The notes under the pieces were generated by a model. The model made no database searches. It saw only the letters and a program-made list of their open reading frames with translations, and had not been told where the DNA came from. This document shows, one piece after another, positions 25,253 through 32,993 of a stretch of 32,993 nucleotides of DNA (positions within the stretch are counted from its first letter, which is position 1; each line of letters begins with the position of its first letter). This DNA comes from Candidatus Obscuribacterales bacterium (lineage in GTDB: Bacteria > Cyanobacteriota > Vampirovibrionia > Obscuribacterales > Obscuribacteraceae): positions 1 to 32,993 of the forward strand of contig JAKFUT010000016.1 of NCBI GenBank assembly GCA_021732565.1, in the 5' to 3' direction. The translations under genes were made by a program, and so were the position numbers.

Positions 25253-27148
25253 ATGGATACTAGTCTCTCAGTACATCGAGATTTGCTTTGCACAGAATCT
25301 CGCTTCGAAAAGTTGCCCAGTGAGAGTCTCATCGCGCAGTTGTTTCATGCTGCTGCGTACAGTGCAATTGAGGCGCCGGCAAGTGCGTTGATTCAAGTGG
25401 CAGGAGGGAAGGAACTCGGCTTGATACCACCTCTGGCTCCGGCGGAATTTAACTCCCCTACTTGGTACGCACATGCAGCGGGTTCCGCTATTGGAATGAT
25501 CGCACCATTTTTGGTTGCCCGCGGTGCAACCCGGTTTCTCGGAGGCACCATGGCTCATGTCGCCGAAAGGAACACTCTTTCAAGAGGCACCGCGCTGAGT
25601 TTGACCAGGAGCAGCGCAATGAAACTGATGGCTCCTTATCTACAGTCTGCAGCCACCGGTGCAATTGCCGAGGGTTTACTTCGTCCTGCGGATCCCGAGA
25701 AAGGTAACTTCTGGAACCAACGTATCAATAATGGACTGGTTGGTGCAGCTACTCTCGCATCGCTCACCGCAGGTAATCGTTTGCTCAAAGGCGTTGATGC
25801 TGCCTATGTTTCTCCGAACAACCCCTGGGCTGTGAACTCCTGGAAGCACGACACCATCAGACATGTACTGTCTGGTGCGGGAGCCGGTGCAATAGGGGCC
25901 GACTTGCATGCGCTAATTAGCGAAGGAAATTTCGCCACGGGGAAAGACCGCTGGCAATCAGCTTACACGATGGCCTTGCTCGGCGGCGGTCTCAGGCTTA
26001 CGAGTGAAGCGGTGGGACGAGCTAGCGGGACACGAACTATTTCGGATATTGTGTCGGCAGACCAAGCAGGACACGAGGCAATGAGGAGTTCACCTCAAGC
26101 TAGATCGCTTCTGCTTCAACACGGAGATGTGCGGGTTTCTGCCGCCTCTATGGGAGTTGGCGGGGCTCGACTGAGTCCCGCGTTCACTTTGCTCAATCCA
26201 GAATCGCCGTGGACACCAAGGGCAGACCGCTGGGATGACACGCTGAACAAGAAAATCGCCGAAGGATCGGGTAGGGTAGCGAAACCTCCTTCTGATACAG
26301 GATCTGGCACCGAATCTGGAAGAAAGCCTCTGTCTGCCGCGGACGCCGACTGGGCGGAATTCCGCGGGGCAGAAAAAAACCTCCGCGAGTCGAAGAAATC
26401 AGGCACTGAATCCGATGGCAATCCGCAAACGCCTTTGTCTGCGGCGGACGCTGACTGGGCAGAAGCCAGGGCGGAAGCAAAGAAACTCTGCGCCTCTAAG
26501 GAGCCAGGCACCGAATCCCAATTTCAGGACACAGGAGAGCCGCCGACATCAGAGTCCAGTACGGCAACGCTGATGCCGTGGTTTGTGCCGGACTCCACTT
26601 GGGAGGTAGGTCGCGCAGAATCAAAGCGACTCAATGACTTAAAGAGATCCAGCTCTGATTCCGGTGCGAAAGCTGGTTCATCCTTTACGCAGGCGGACCA
26701 GGGTTTGCCATGGATTGAATTAGGTGGCATGAAAAGTGCGGTCGAAAAAGGGTCTACGAAACTAACGAAAGCCCAATGGGATCATCTGGTCAGTAAGCCG
26801 AGCTTTTCGCCTGCGTTAACTCGCGCACTCGATTCTTCAAATATATATGCAGCAAACTTGTACGTGAAGGACTCCAGGATTTTGCGCTACTGCGGAAAAG
26901 GAGCTGAGTCTCTAGAGGCAAATACCAATAACCGGTCTGGGATCTATGATGCATGGCAAAAGATTCCAGGTCTAGTAAATTTGTCGAACCCGTTGCGCCG
27001 TGAGAACAAGGTTCTGCCGCTACGCCCGTTCCACAGCAGTGATCCCCTTGCCTCCCTGACAGAGTCCGACAAGAAAGGCAGCGGCGCATCCTTGCTTAAG
27101 TACAGAGCTGACTTCAATTTATTTACCCCACCTTTTTCCAATCGCTGA
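25253..27148 (+). CDS. 631-aa protein of unknown function with Ala/Gly-rich N-half and internal repeats
   Basis: Start ATG 25253 has AAAGGA about 10 nt upstream. No signal peptide is visible. Residues of about 30-260 are rich in Ala, Gly and Leu with amphipathic or weakly hydrophobic helices (AGSAIGMIAPFLVARGATRF; GAGAGAIGADLHALI). This type of sequence occurs in long helical, possibly membrane-associated proteins. The central part (about 330-480) is hydrophilic and disordered-looking, with GTES and PLSAADADWAE repeated. The C-terminal 130 residues (WDHLVSKPSFSPALTRALDS; ILRYCGKGAESLEANTNN) could be a separate folded domain. I do not recognise any family. It stands alone between a kinase gene and the convergent DUF1963 gene. 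Confidence 0.75.
   Translation: MDTSLSVHRDLLCTESRFEKLPSESLIAQLFHAAAYSAIEAPASALIQVAGGKELGLIPPLAPAEFNSPTWYAHAAGSAIGMIAPFLVARGATRFLGGTMAHVAERNTLSRGTALSLTRSSAMKLMAPYLQSAATGAIAEGLLRPADPEKGNFWNQRINNGLVGAATLASLTAGNRLLKGVDAAYVSPNNPWAVNSWKHDTIRHVLSGAGAGAIGADLHALISEGNFATGKDRWQSAYTMALLGGGLRLTSEAVGRASGTRTISDIVSADQAGHEAMRSSPQARSLLLQHGDVRVSAASMGVGGARLSPAFTLLNPESPWTPRADRWDDTLNKKIAEGSGRVAKPPSDTGSGTESGRKPLSAADADWAEFRGAEKNLRESKKSGTESDGNPQTPLSAADADWAEARAEAKKLCASKEPGTESQFQDTGEPPTSESSTATLMPWFVPDSTWEVGRAESKRLNDLKRSSSDSGAKAGSSFTQADQGLPWIELGGMKSAVEKGSTKLTKAQWDHLVSKPSFSPALTRALDSSNIYAANLYVKDSRILRYCGKGAESLEANTNNRSGIYDAWQKIPGLVNLSNPLRRENKVLPLRPFHSSDPLASLTESDKKGSGASLLKYRADFNLFTPPFSNR
26306..26520 (+). repeat. Internal coding repeat of 32-35 residues (GTES ... 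PLSAADADWAE)
   Basis: GTES motifs begin at 26306, 26402 and 26507. The first two are followed by PLSAADADWAE and then by AE-K-rich segments. Spacings of 96 and 105 nt keep the frame. A weaker third relative (VPDSTWEVGRAESKRL) follows at about 26586. Confidence 0.7.
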
Positions 27149-27201
27149 ACCCTATGAAACGAAGACTGATTATCTTGTGAATGAACTTGTTTCGTTCCGT
27201 G

Positions 27202-28215
27202 TCAGTCAAAATCTACCCAGTTAAGAGTAATTGCATTGAAATTGTGTTTCGCAAGTTCGTCCGCAGGAATCTGAAGGTGAACCGTGCACCCGATCGAATT
27301 TCGTAAGACAATGAGGTGTCGAGACTGCTTGCTGGGAGTGGGATCGCCGCCTGTTGTTGATCTTGCGTATCCCAGAATATTGTCAAAGTTCAATTCCCTA
27401 AAGTGATCAAAGAATGACTCATAACTTTTCTTCGGATTCGGGTTCAGTTCTTTTGCCCATGGTCCGTCATTGTAACCAGCGGAATCTTCCGGCACATCCA
27501 ATGTTTCTTCAAAGTCCAGACTCCGGGATGGCATAGTTGTGTTGCCTTCTAACAGTTCCTCCTGCGGTTCCGTCCGGAGTAACTTCGAGGGTTCCGGTAG
27601 AAGGATGGCTTTGACGCCAATGGTATCCGGCTTGTCATTCTCAATATCTTGGAAGCAGAAGAATGACAGTACTCCTGATTTGGGTAAAGTTCGCGCGGCC
27701 AGAGTATGTGCAATTTCGGCCAGGTTGATCTGTCCAAGGAACCCGGCAAGTTCTTCAACGCCGGCTGTTTCGTCGTTATAAATTGCGGTACACTCCGCGC
27801 CGACGGGCCAACTTACATCCTTCGGAAGATCAGGCAAACCTCCTGCTTTGGAGGCACCCACAGGAATGTCGTCATCTTCGCGCAGTTTTTCCTTAAATCG
27901 CAGCGCCGGTCGGGCTACTCTTAGAACAGGCATCCTGAGCTCAGGATGTTCCTCTTCTACCATTTTGGTCACCAAATGATAGCCAATTAACTCCAGCCAT
28001 TTCTCAGAGATGAAGGGCTTTGGAATTGGCCAATTCTCTTTACTCATGCTAGACATCTTCCTAACGAAACTTCGCAGGAAGGTCGATCTCATCGAGCTTC
28101 CGTGCAGGTCCAGCCAATCGGAGTACTCTAGTTTTAATTTGTCGTTTAGAAGATCGTCAACAATTTTTGCAAGCCATTCGTCTTCGCCTGAAACGAATTC
28201 ATCCAGTTTTTTCAT
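27202..28215 (-). CDS. DUF1963 (YwqG-like) protein with TIGR02996-like N-terminal segment
   Basis: 337 residues from ATG 28215, chosen because AAGG lies about 6 nt upstream; an in-frame TTG at 28233 is less likely. Residues 5-50 (EDEWLAKIVDDLLND, LKLEYSDWLDLHGSSMRSTF) match the pattern of the TIGR02996 repeat-companion domain (FL.AI...P.D...RL.YADWL.E.GD.RAEFIR). The rest is DUF1963: SKAGGLPDLPKDVSWP (about 122-137), FLGQINLAEI, GVLSFFCFQD and a long C-terminal half ending in LRNSIGCTVHLQIP. The biochemical role of DUF1963 is not established. It lies 93 nt downstream of the unknown 247-aa gene on the same strand and may be co-transcribed with it. Confidence 0.8.
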   Translation of the reverse strand: MKKLDEFVSGEDEWLAKIVDDLLNDKLKLEYSDWLDLHGSSMRSTFLRSFVRKMSSMSKENWPIPKPFISEKWLELIGYHLVTKMVEEEHPELRMPVLRVARPALRFKEKLREDDDIPVGASKAGGLPDLPKDVSWPVGAECTAIYNDETAGVEELAGFLGQINLAEIAHTLAARTLPKSGVLSFFCFQDIENDKPDTIGVKAILLPEPSKLLRTEPQEELLEGNTTMPSRSLDFEETLDVPEDSAGYNDGPWAKELNPNPKKSYESFFDHFRELNFDNILGYARSTTGGDPTPSKQSRHLIVLRNSIGCTVHLQIPADELAKHNFNAITLNWVDFD

Positions 28216-28308
28216 GTCGTACCTTGCCTTCAATATTTACGTTTCCGGTGTTGGCGGTGGACAGAACCCTGCTCGGTTGTCGTGATAGAAACAGCTGTTG
28301 CAAATTTA

Positions 28309-29052
28309 TCAGGGTAGCTTTGCCGCCACCACAGCGTTCACGATGTACAAACAAAGTCCGTTGCAAGAATAGGCGCCGCTTCCATCGTCCTCCTCAACGT
28401 AGACAGCGATGGATACTTTTGTGGTGCCTTCGCACGCAAACGGTTTCCTGAGCTTGATACCATAAACCAGAGTGCCGGCTCCTGTTGGAACTTTCATCGT
28501 TCCTCGTAACTCTTCGTGTGTTTGCTCCGCGATTGACCATCCATATTGCTTCAGGATGCCGGGATAGGCTTGAAATAGTCGGTTCGGTTCGTGATAACAC
28601 GTCAGCTCCAGTTCGACAATCTTTGGATCATCCTCTCCCTGGTAAGTTTCCGGCTCCAGTTCGCTCAGGTCTGCACCAGGCTCGATCACCATACCGAGTT
28701 GAGGATCGAGAACGCGAAACCCATGGCTCTCAAATACATCTAAATACAGTCGAAGTTTTTTCAGTCGTGCATCAAATTCCGACGAGTACGGAATGCTCGC
28801 ACTGGCTTGTCCGTCTTCCCATAAGTGGATCTGGATAGCCCTATCCAAATCGTCGAGTTCGACGCCGTTATGTAAACCACTGACTTGAATGCCAGGTTCC
28901 AGCAAACGCAATTCCGCAATGATCTCGTTGGTTTCTACCCCCCAACCATCGCGAGCCTGATGCTTCACGTTCTGTTGATAGAAGTCCCAGCAGGCTTGCT
29001 CCGCATCACTTTCATCTGGATCCGGGCGAAACAAGTATATGTCGTAACTCAC
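28309..29052 (-). CDS. 247-aa cytoplasmic protein of unknown function (MSYDIYLFRP type)
   Basis: GTG start at 29052, supported by AGAGGTGA just upstream. The N-terminus (SYDIYLFRPDPDESDAE) resembles a group of small uncharacterised bacterial proteins that begin MSYDxYF.RP. The protein is acidic (many Asp and Glu), with no signal peptide or membrane helix. The middle region (IQIHLWEDGQASASIPYSSE) and C-terminus (TLVYGIKLRKPFACEGTTKV) look like alternating beta strands. No catalytic motif is recognised. It precedes the DUF1963 gene on the same strand. Confidence 0.75.
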   Translation of the reverse strand: MSYDIYLFRPDPDESDAEQACWDFYQQNVKHQARDGWGVETNEIIAELRLLEPGIQVSGLHNGVELDDLDRAIQIHLWEDGQASASIPYSSEFDARLKKLRLYLDVFESHGFRVLDPQLGMVIEPGADLSELEPETYQGEDDPKIVELELTCYHEPNRLFQAYPGILKQYGWSIAEQTHEELRGTMKVPTGAGTLVYGIKLRKPFACEGTTKVSIAVYVEEDDGSGAYSCNGLCLYIVNAVVAAKLP

Positions 29053-29354
29053 TACTCACCTCTACTCCTCCCTCGTCTCGACAACTAATTCATTCTAAAA
29101 GCCTTCTGTGTATATTGTAAAACGACTTTCTCTTCAATATACCGGTGACCACGCCACCGCTTGTCAGCGAGGGGTTTATGGCCGGAATTCGCAGGGCATC
29201 AAAGAACCAGGGGAGCTAACATCATAGATCAAAATTCTGCTCCAATTCGACAGCCCGGGACTTCCCAATACGTCCATCCGGAACACTACAGCGTCGTAAT
29301 AGCTGTCGAAGATACCTGGCATTATCGAAGGCTCACGCTACCAATTGGTGAACA
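29053..29354. other. 302-bp intergenic region between divergent genes
   Basis: Upstream of both the minus-strand unknown gene and the plus-strand kinase. No clear promoter, operator or repeat was recognised. Confidence 0.35.
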
Positions 29355-32126
29355 ATGGAACCGACTAAACAGGCAATTAATCTTCAACCCGAATCCGAAA
29401 GGCGAGAGGGTCTGCTAATCGGTCAAAAGTACGAAATTCGAAAGTTGATCGGTCGCGGAGCCTGGAGCACCGTTTATTCCGGATGGCACGTCGGCTTAGG
29501 ACACCCCGTCGCGATTAAGTGCCTCCACACCCATTTGGTTGCGACTGACGAGAGCATGAAAAGATTTCAAGCTGAAGCTGAAATCGCCGGAAGGTTGACT
29601 CATAGCGGCATAATTAAGGTTTTCGATTTTGGACTCTTACAGGACGGCACGCCCTACATTGCAATGGATTTGGTCGAGGGAGTGACACTATCGGCGGTGA
29701 TACAGAAGACCGGCTCTGAGAAACTGAATTGCTGCGTCAAAATAATTCGACAGGTAGCCGATGCCCTCAATTATGCTCACTCCATGGGCGTTGTGCACCG
29801 GGATATAAAACCCGGGAACATAATGGTCAGTAACAACGGATCAGATGGAGACATCGCACGGATAGTCGACTTTGGTATCGTAAAAGCTATAGCAGGCGAC
29901 CACAAACCGGAATTCACCCAAACCGGCGACATAGTAGGCACCCCACAGTATATGAGCCCGGAACAATGCCAGGGAAGGCAAGTCGATGGGAAATCCGACG
30001 TGTACTCTCTTGGTTGTGTAATGTATGAATTCCTGTCAGGGGCGCCGCCCTTCGATGGTAACAATACATTCGATTGCATGAGAAAACACTTTGAAGAAAT
30101 GCCTCTCCCAATCTTTGGCCAAGGTGCCAGCGAAGCGGAGATTACTCTTGAGTCAATAGTCATGTCTTGTCTGTCTAAGGAATCGCAATTCAGACCCAGT
30201 CCAGCTGAATTGTCTAACTTGCTGAACGACTTCTCCCAGCATAATTATTCGACAATAAAATCGGCGCTGGTTAAGAACCGTGATCGGATGATCGAATCCT
30301 CCAAAACCGGAATTAGCGACAAGACAGGCTCCAGCGGGAGCACTCGTTCCCGTTGGGCAAGTCTGAAGGTGCCAATTTTCTTTTCCGTGACAATATTGAT
30401 TGGAATAGCATCCTACTGGTTCTTGGTTAGCACCATGCATGATTCTCTGTCGCCACACGCTGGCACAGGGAGCCAACCGTCTCGTGTCAAAACAGCCACT
30501 GCCATCAAGATCACTGGTACGCAGGAGAAGGCTCATCCCGGCGATGACGCAGTACTGGACGATACACTGTTGATGCCGGAATTTACACTAAACCCGAATG
30601 ACAAACTTGATTGCCAACAGCACGAATATACCCAACCGGAGGAAAGTCCGCAGCACGTGTTGAACACCGTTTTGTTGGATATCAACCTCGGAATCAAACA
30701 GTTGATCGCCGATGGAAGGAGCGCCGAGGCCGTTACACTAAACAAGGAACTCAAAAGGATTCGCAGCAATATCGCTTCGCCATCTGGTAAGTACCCCGAT
30801 TCATCGGCACTACATATGGTGGCAATCGGCTATAGCGACAACCCGTCAGCGAATCTTTCAGGAAAAGCATCTGCATCTGTAATCGTAACCTACAACGAAA
30901 AGCCGATCGTACTCTGGTTGAATGCGCTGGGAACGATGAATTGGAAACTCACCATTGAAAAAGGTGCCAAAATTTCCAAGATATTTCTTGTAGGCCCACG
31001 TGGTGAAAGTCGAACTATCACGGGAGTTCCTCCCGGTGTACCGGTTGTCGACAAGGCTGTGGCAGACTGGGAACGCAGTCACTATCCGAATCCGCCGAGC
31101 CCGATGGATCTTAGAAAGCGGGCTCGACAAGTCACCGGCTTAGACGTAGCCACCGCTCAAACGAAAGATTACAGCAAGGATTCGCCCTGGGTTGTCGGTT
31201 GGCAGAGTAAAGATTGGCGGACCCAAATGGCACTGCGACAGATGGAATCGTTACACGCTCAGGCGATGGTACCCGTACGAGAAAAAATCTTTGGTTGGTT
31301 CACTCAAAATGACATAACAGCGGCTCTCTGCCCCTCCACCGACTATCGCAATTCAGCCATATACAATGCGTCCGAGATTCTAGTGGGGAGGTTGAACCCT
31401 CCAAACAAGAGTTTTGATTTCCTTCCCGGAACCCTGCGGTCGAACTGGAATATCGCGGCAGATCAGTACTTCCGCTTAAAGGTCGATAAGAAGTATAGAG
31501 CCCCGGATAGCTTATGCATGCCAAAGGTTGTTCAGGCGGGCTCCGAGCGATTTGGCGTCGCGGGAACCGGATTGATCAAGCTCATGCCAAATGGAACAAC
31601 CAAGCTCATCACCTCCGGAAAAGAAGTTGAATACTTATGTGTCGGCAACGATATTACATATGATACCACTAGAAAACGCTTGATTCTGAAGGACTATAAA
31701 ACCTTCTTTGCCGTAGACCCGCAGTCGGAAAAATGGTCCGGAATAGCCCACTTTCAGTCGTCCGCACCCGACGGGCAACCACCGGGTCCGGATCTTAAGG
31801 CCATGACATATGACGGTACACAGGATTGTCTCTATTTTCTCAACGTTATTGCTGATTATTCACACTACCTTCGCTGGCTCGAGAAATACTCCGTTGCCGG
31901 TAAACCGGTGAGTCGCACTTTGCTCAGCTATCAGATTCCATTGCAAAACTACGCTTCGACGGAGATGTATTTTGTGGAGCCCTACCTGGTGGCAATTAGC
32001 TCGTCAGCGCCTCACGAAAGTGGTGAAGTTGTCGAAGACGCAACACCAGGAAGTGTTCACTATGTGTGGGTTATAGATCCTAAGAGCGCCAGAGTCTTAC
32101 TGGCCGCTCCACTTCGAGTGGAGTAA
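29355..32126 (+). CDS. Hanks-type Ser/Thr kinase with transmembrane helix and propeller-like C-terminal domain
   Basis: 923 residues. Kinase motifs: glycine loop IGRGAWSTVY (32-41), K55 in VAIK, HRDIKPGN (D150), DFG (RIVDFGIVK), activation segment GTPQYMSPEQC. A transmembrane helix follows at about 342-362 (PIFFSVTILIGIASYWFLVS). The extracytoplasmic part starts with a linker (HDSLSPHAGTGSQPSR), then a region with YSDNPSANLSGKASASVIV, and ends with strands such as DITYDTTRKRLILKDY and AMTYDGTQDCLYFLN that resemble blades of a beta-propeller. This tail differs from the helical tails of the other two complete kinases, so a different ligand is expected. Start ATG 29355 has only GGTGA upstream. 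It is followed after 4 nt by another kinase gene, almost certainly co-transcribed. Confidence 0.9.
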   Translation: MEPTKQAINLQPESERREGLLIGQKYEIRKLIGRGAWSTVYSGWHVGLGHPVAIKCLHTHLVATDESMKRFQAEAEIAGRLTHSGIIKVFDFGLLQDGTPYIAMDLVEGVTLSAVIQKTGSEKLNCCVKIIRQVADALNYAHSMGVVHRDIKPGNIMVSNNGSDGDIARIVDFGIVKAIAGDHKPEFTQTGDIVGTPQYMSPEQCQGRQVDGKSDVYSLGCVMYEFLSGAPPFDGNNTFDCMRKHFEEMPLPIFGQGASEAEITLESIVMSCLSKESQFRPSPAELSNLLNDFSQHNYSTIKSALVKNRDRMIESSKTGISDKTGSSGSTRSRWASLKVPIFFSVTILIGIASYWFLVSTMHDSLSPHAGTGSQPSRVKTATAIKITGTQEKAHPGDDAVLDDTLLMPEFTLNPNDKLDCQQHEYTQPEESPQHVLNTVLLDINLGIKQLIADGRSAEAVTLNKELKRIRSNIASPSGKYPDSSALHMVAIGYSDNPSANLSGKASASVIVTYNEKPIVLWLNALGTMNWKLTIEKGAKISKIFLVGPRGESRTITGVPPGVPVVDKAVADWERSHYPNPPSPMDLRKRARQVTGLDVATAQTKDYSKDSPWVVGWQSKDWRTQMALRQMESLHAQAMVPVREKIFGWFTQNDITAALCPSTDYRNSAIYNASEILVGRLNPPNKSFDFLPGTLRSNWNIAADQYFRLKVDKKYRAPDSLCMPKVVQAGSERFGVAGTGLIKLMPNGTTKLITSGKEVEYLCVGNDITYDTTRKRLILKDYKTFFAVDPQSEKWSGIAHFQSSAPDGQPPGPDLKAMTYDGTQDCLYFLNVIADYSHYLRWLEKYSVAGKPVSRTLLSYQIPLQNYASTEMYFVEPYLVAISSSAPHESGEVVEDATPGSVHYVWVIDPKSARVLLAAPLRVE

Positions 32127-32130
32127 CAGT

Positions 32131-32993
32131 ATGGAAGATATACGGTTGGCGAACGGAACAATAGAACTTACGGTTGTCTGCGTTGCTTGCAAAAAACATC
32201 TGATTGTACACTCACTGGAAGAGCGGTGCCAACAGTGTAATAGTCTTGTTCGTCTTGCCGCCAGCGACAATGCGATCATTGGTGAGCTTAGCGCTGCCTA
32301 TGATGTCTACGAAAAATTGGGAACGGGTGCCTCTGGCACAGTGCATCGTGCGCGGCAGCGTTCGATCAATCGCGCGGTAGCCATTAAGATACTGCACCGG
32401 CATCTGGCAGGTGATCCGCTGAAAGTTGCCAGATTCATGGACGAAGCACGATCGCTGCGCGAGCTTCACCATGAAAACATTGCAGCGGTTTATGATTGCG
32501 GAACAGCTTCTTCGGGTCAACCTTATCTCGTCGAAGAGTATGTACCGGGCGAAAGTCTGCAATCGTTGATTCAAAGACGCTATAAATTTACCGGCGTACA
32601 ATTTAAGGAGATTTTTGCAGCTATCCTCGATGCGCTCTCTCACGCTCATTCGAAGAGCATCGTTCACCGTGACATAAAGCCTGCAAACATAATCATCAGC
32701 GACTTGGAAAACCATCCCCGCGTCAAATTGCTCGATTTCGGAGTCGCAAAGTTATCAGAGGAGGACAATAATCGCGGTTCCTTGACCGCCACCGGAGAGT
32801 TGCTAGGTACGCCGTTATACATGAGCCCCGAGCAATGCAGCGGTCAGGAATTGGACGGGCGAGCAGATCTCTATTCGGTGGCGTGCGTAATGTACGAGGT
32901 ACTATGCGGACGTTTGCCTTTTATCGCTGACACACCCTTTGACTGTATGATGAAACATCTGCGTGAAGAGCCATCTGCACCAGAGTCCTTTGG
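32131..32993 (+). CDS. Ser/Thr kinase with N-terminal zinc ribbon, 3' end outside window
   Basis: 287 codons visible. It starts 4 nt after the previous stop. Residues 17-36 form a zinc-ribbon-like pair, CVAC (C17, C20) and CQQC (C33, C36). The kinase domain follows: LGTGASGTVHRA (glycine loop), VAIK, HRDIKPAN, LLDFGVAKL, GTPLYMSPEQC, and the αF region DLYSVACVMYEVL. All catalytic residues are present. The downstream part, including any membrane helix or sensor, lies beyond the window. The zinc ribbon may serve as a redox or protein-interaction module; this is inference. Confidence 0.9.
   Translation, partial: MEDIRLANGTIELTVVCVACKKHLIVHSLEERCQQCNSLVRLAASDNAIIGELSAAYDVYEKLGTGASGTVHRARQRSINRAVAIKILHRHLAGDPLKVARFMDEARSLRELHHENIAAVYDCGTASSGQPYLVEEYVPGESLQSLIQRRYKFTGVQFKEIFAAILDALSHAHSKSIVHRDIKPANIIISDLENHPRVKLLDFGVAKLSEEDNNRGSLTATGELLGTPLYMSPEQCSGQELDGRADLYSVACVMYEVLCGRLPFIADTPFDCMMKHLREEPSAPESF

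Noticed and set aside
25253..28215. Toxin-immunity pairing of the 631-aa protein with the DUF1963 protein
   Set aside because: The genes are convergent rather than in one operon, and no toxin motif is visible in the C-terminal domain.

Overview
The window looks like a chromosomal segment of a non-photosynthetic relative of Cyanobacteria (Obscuribacterales / Melainabacteria-like), GC near 50%. This is an inference. It rests on several large Hanks-type Ser/Thr kinases with MSPEQC activation segments and TPR-like or propeller-like sensor tails, a futalosine-pathway enzyme (MqnE), a giant Gly-rich exoprotein and many long intergenic gaps. No 16S or ribosomal marker is present, so the assignment stays tentative.

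Layout. Positions 1-5725 (minus) hold the N-terminal 1908 codons of a giant secreted beta-solenoid protein that runs off the left edge. It carries five higher-order repeats of about 650-720 nt. A repeat-bearing intergenic region follows (5726-6930). Next come a secreted Cys-containing protein (plus), then a convergent minus-strand pair: an XRE-like HTH/zinc-ribbon protein and an exported, membrane-anchored vWA protein. After about 1 kb without a confident gene come mqnE and an OmpR-type response regulator (minus). A 49-bp tandem-repeat array and a small two-helix membrane protein separate the regulator from a PAS histidine kinase (plus), probably its partner.

The right half is dominated by signalling. 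A 1071-aa kinase (minus) is followed by a non-coding stretch with a 19-nt direct/inverted repeat cluster and a 38-bp perfect palindrome. Beside it lies an IS1595-like gene whose DDE core is replaced by an acidic linker and a DprA-like winged helix, and which carries an in-frame TGA. Then come a 949-aa kinase with a catalytic-loop substitution, a 631-aa repeat-containing protein of unknown function, a minus-strand pair (an unknown protein and a DUF1963/YwqG protein with a TIGR02996-like N-terminus), and two plus-strand kinases 4 nt apart. The second of these has an N-terminal zinc ribbon and is cut by the window edge.

The common theme is environmental sensing and cell-surface function: four Hanks kinases, one two-component pair, and several exported proteins. 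The strongest candidates for something undescribed are the transposase-derived winged-helix protein with its adjacent repeat/palindrome cluster, and the architecture of the giant exoprotein.
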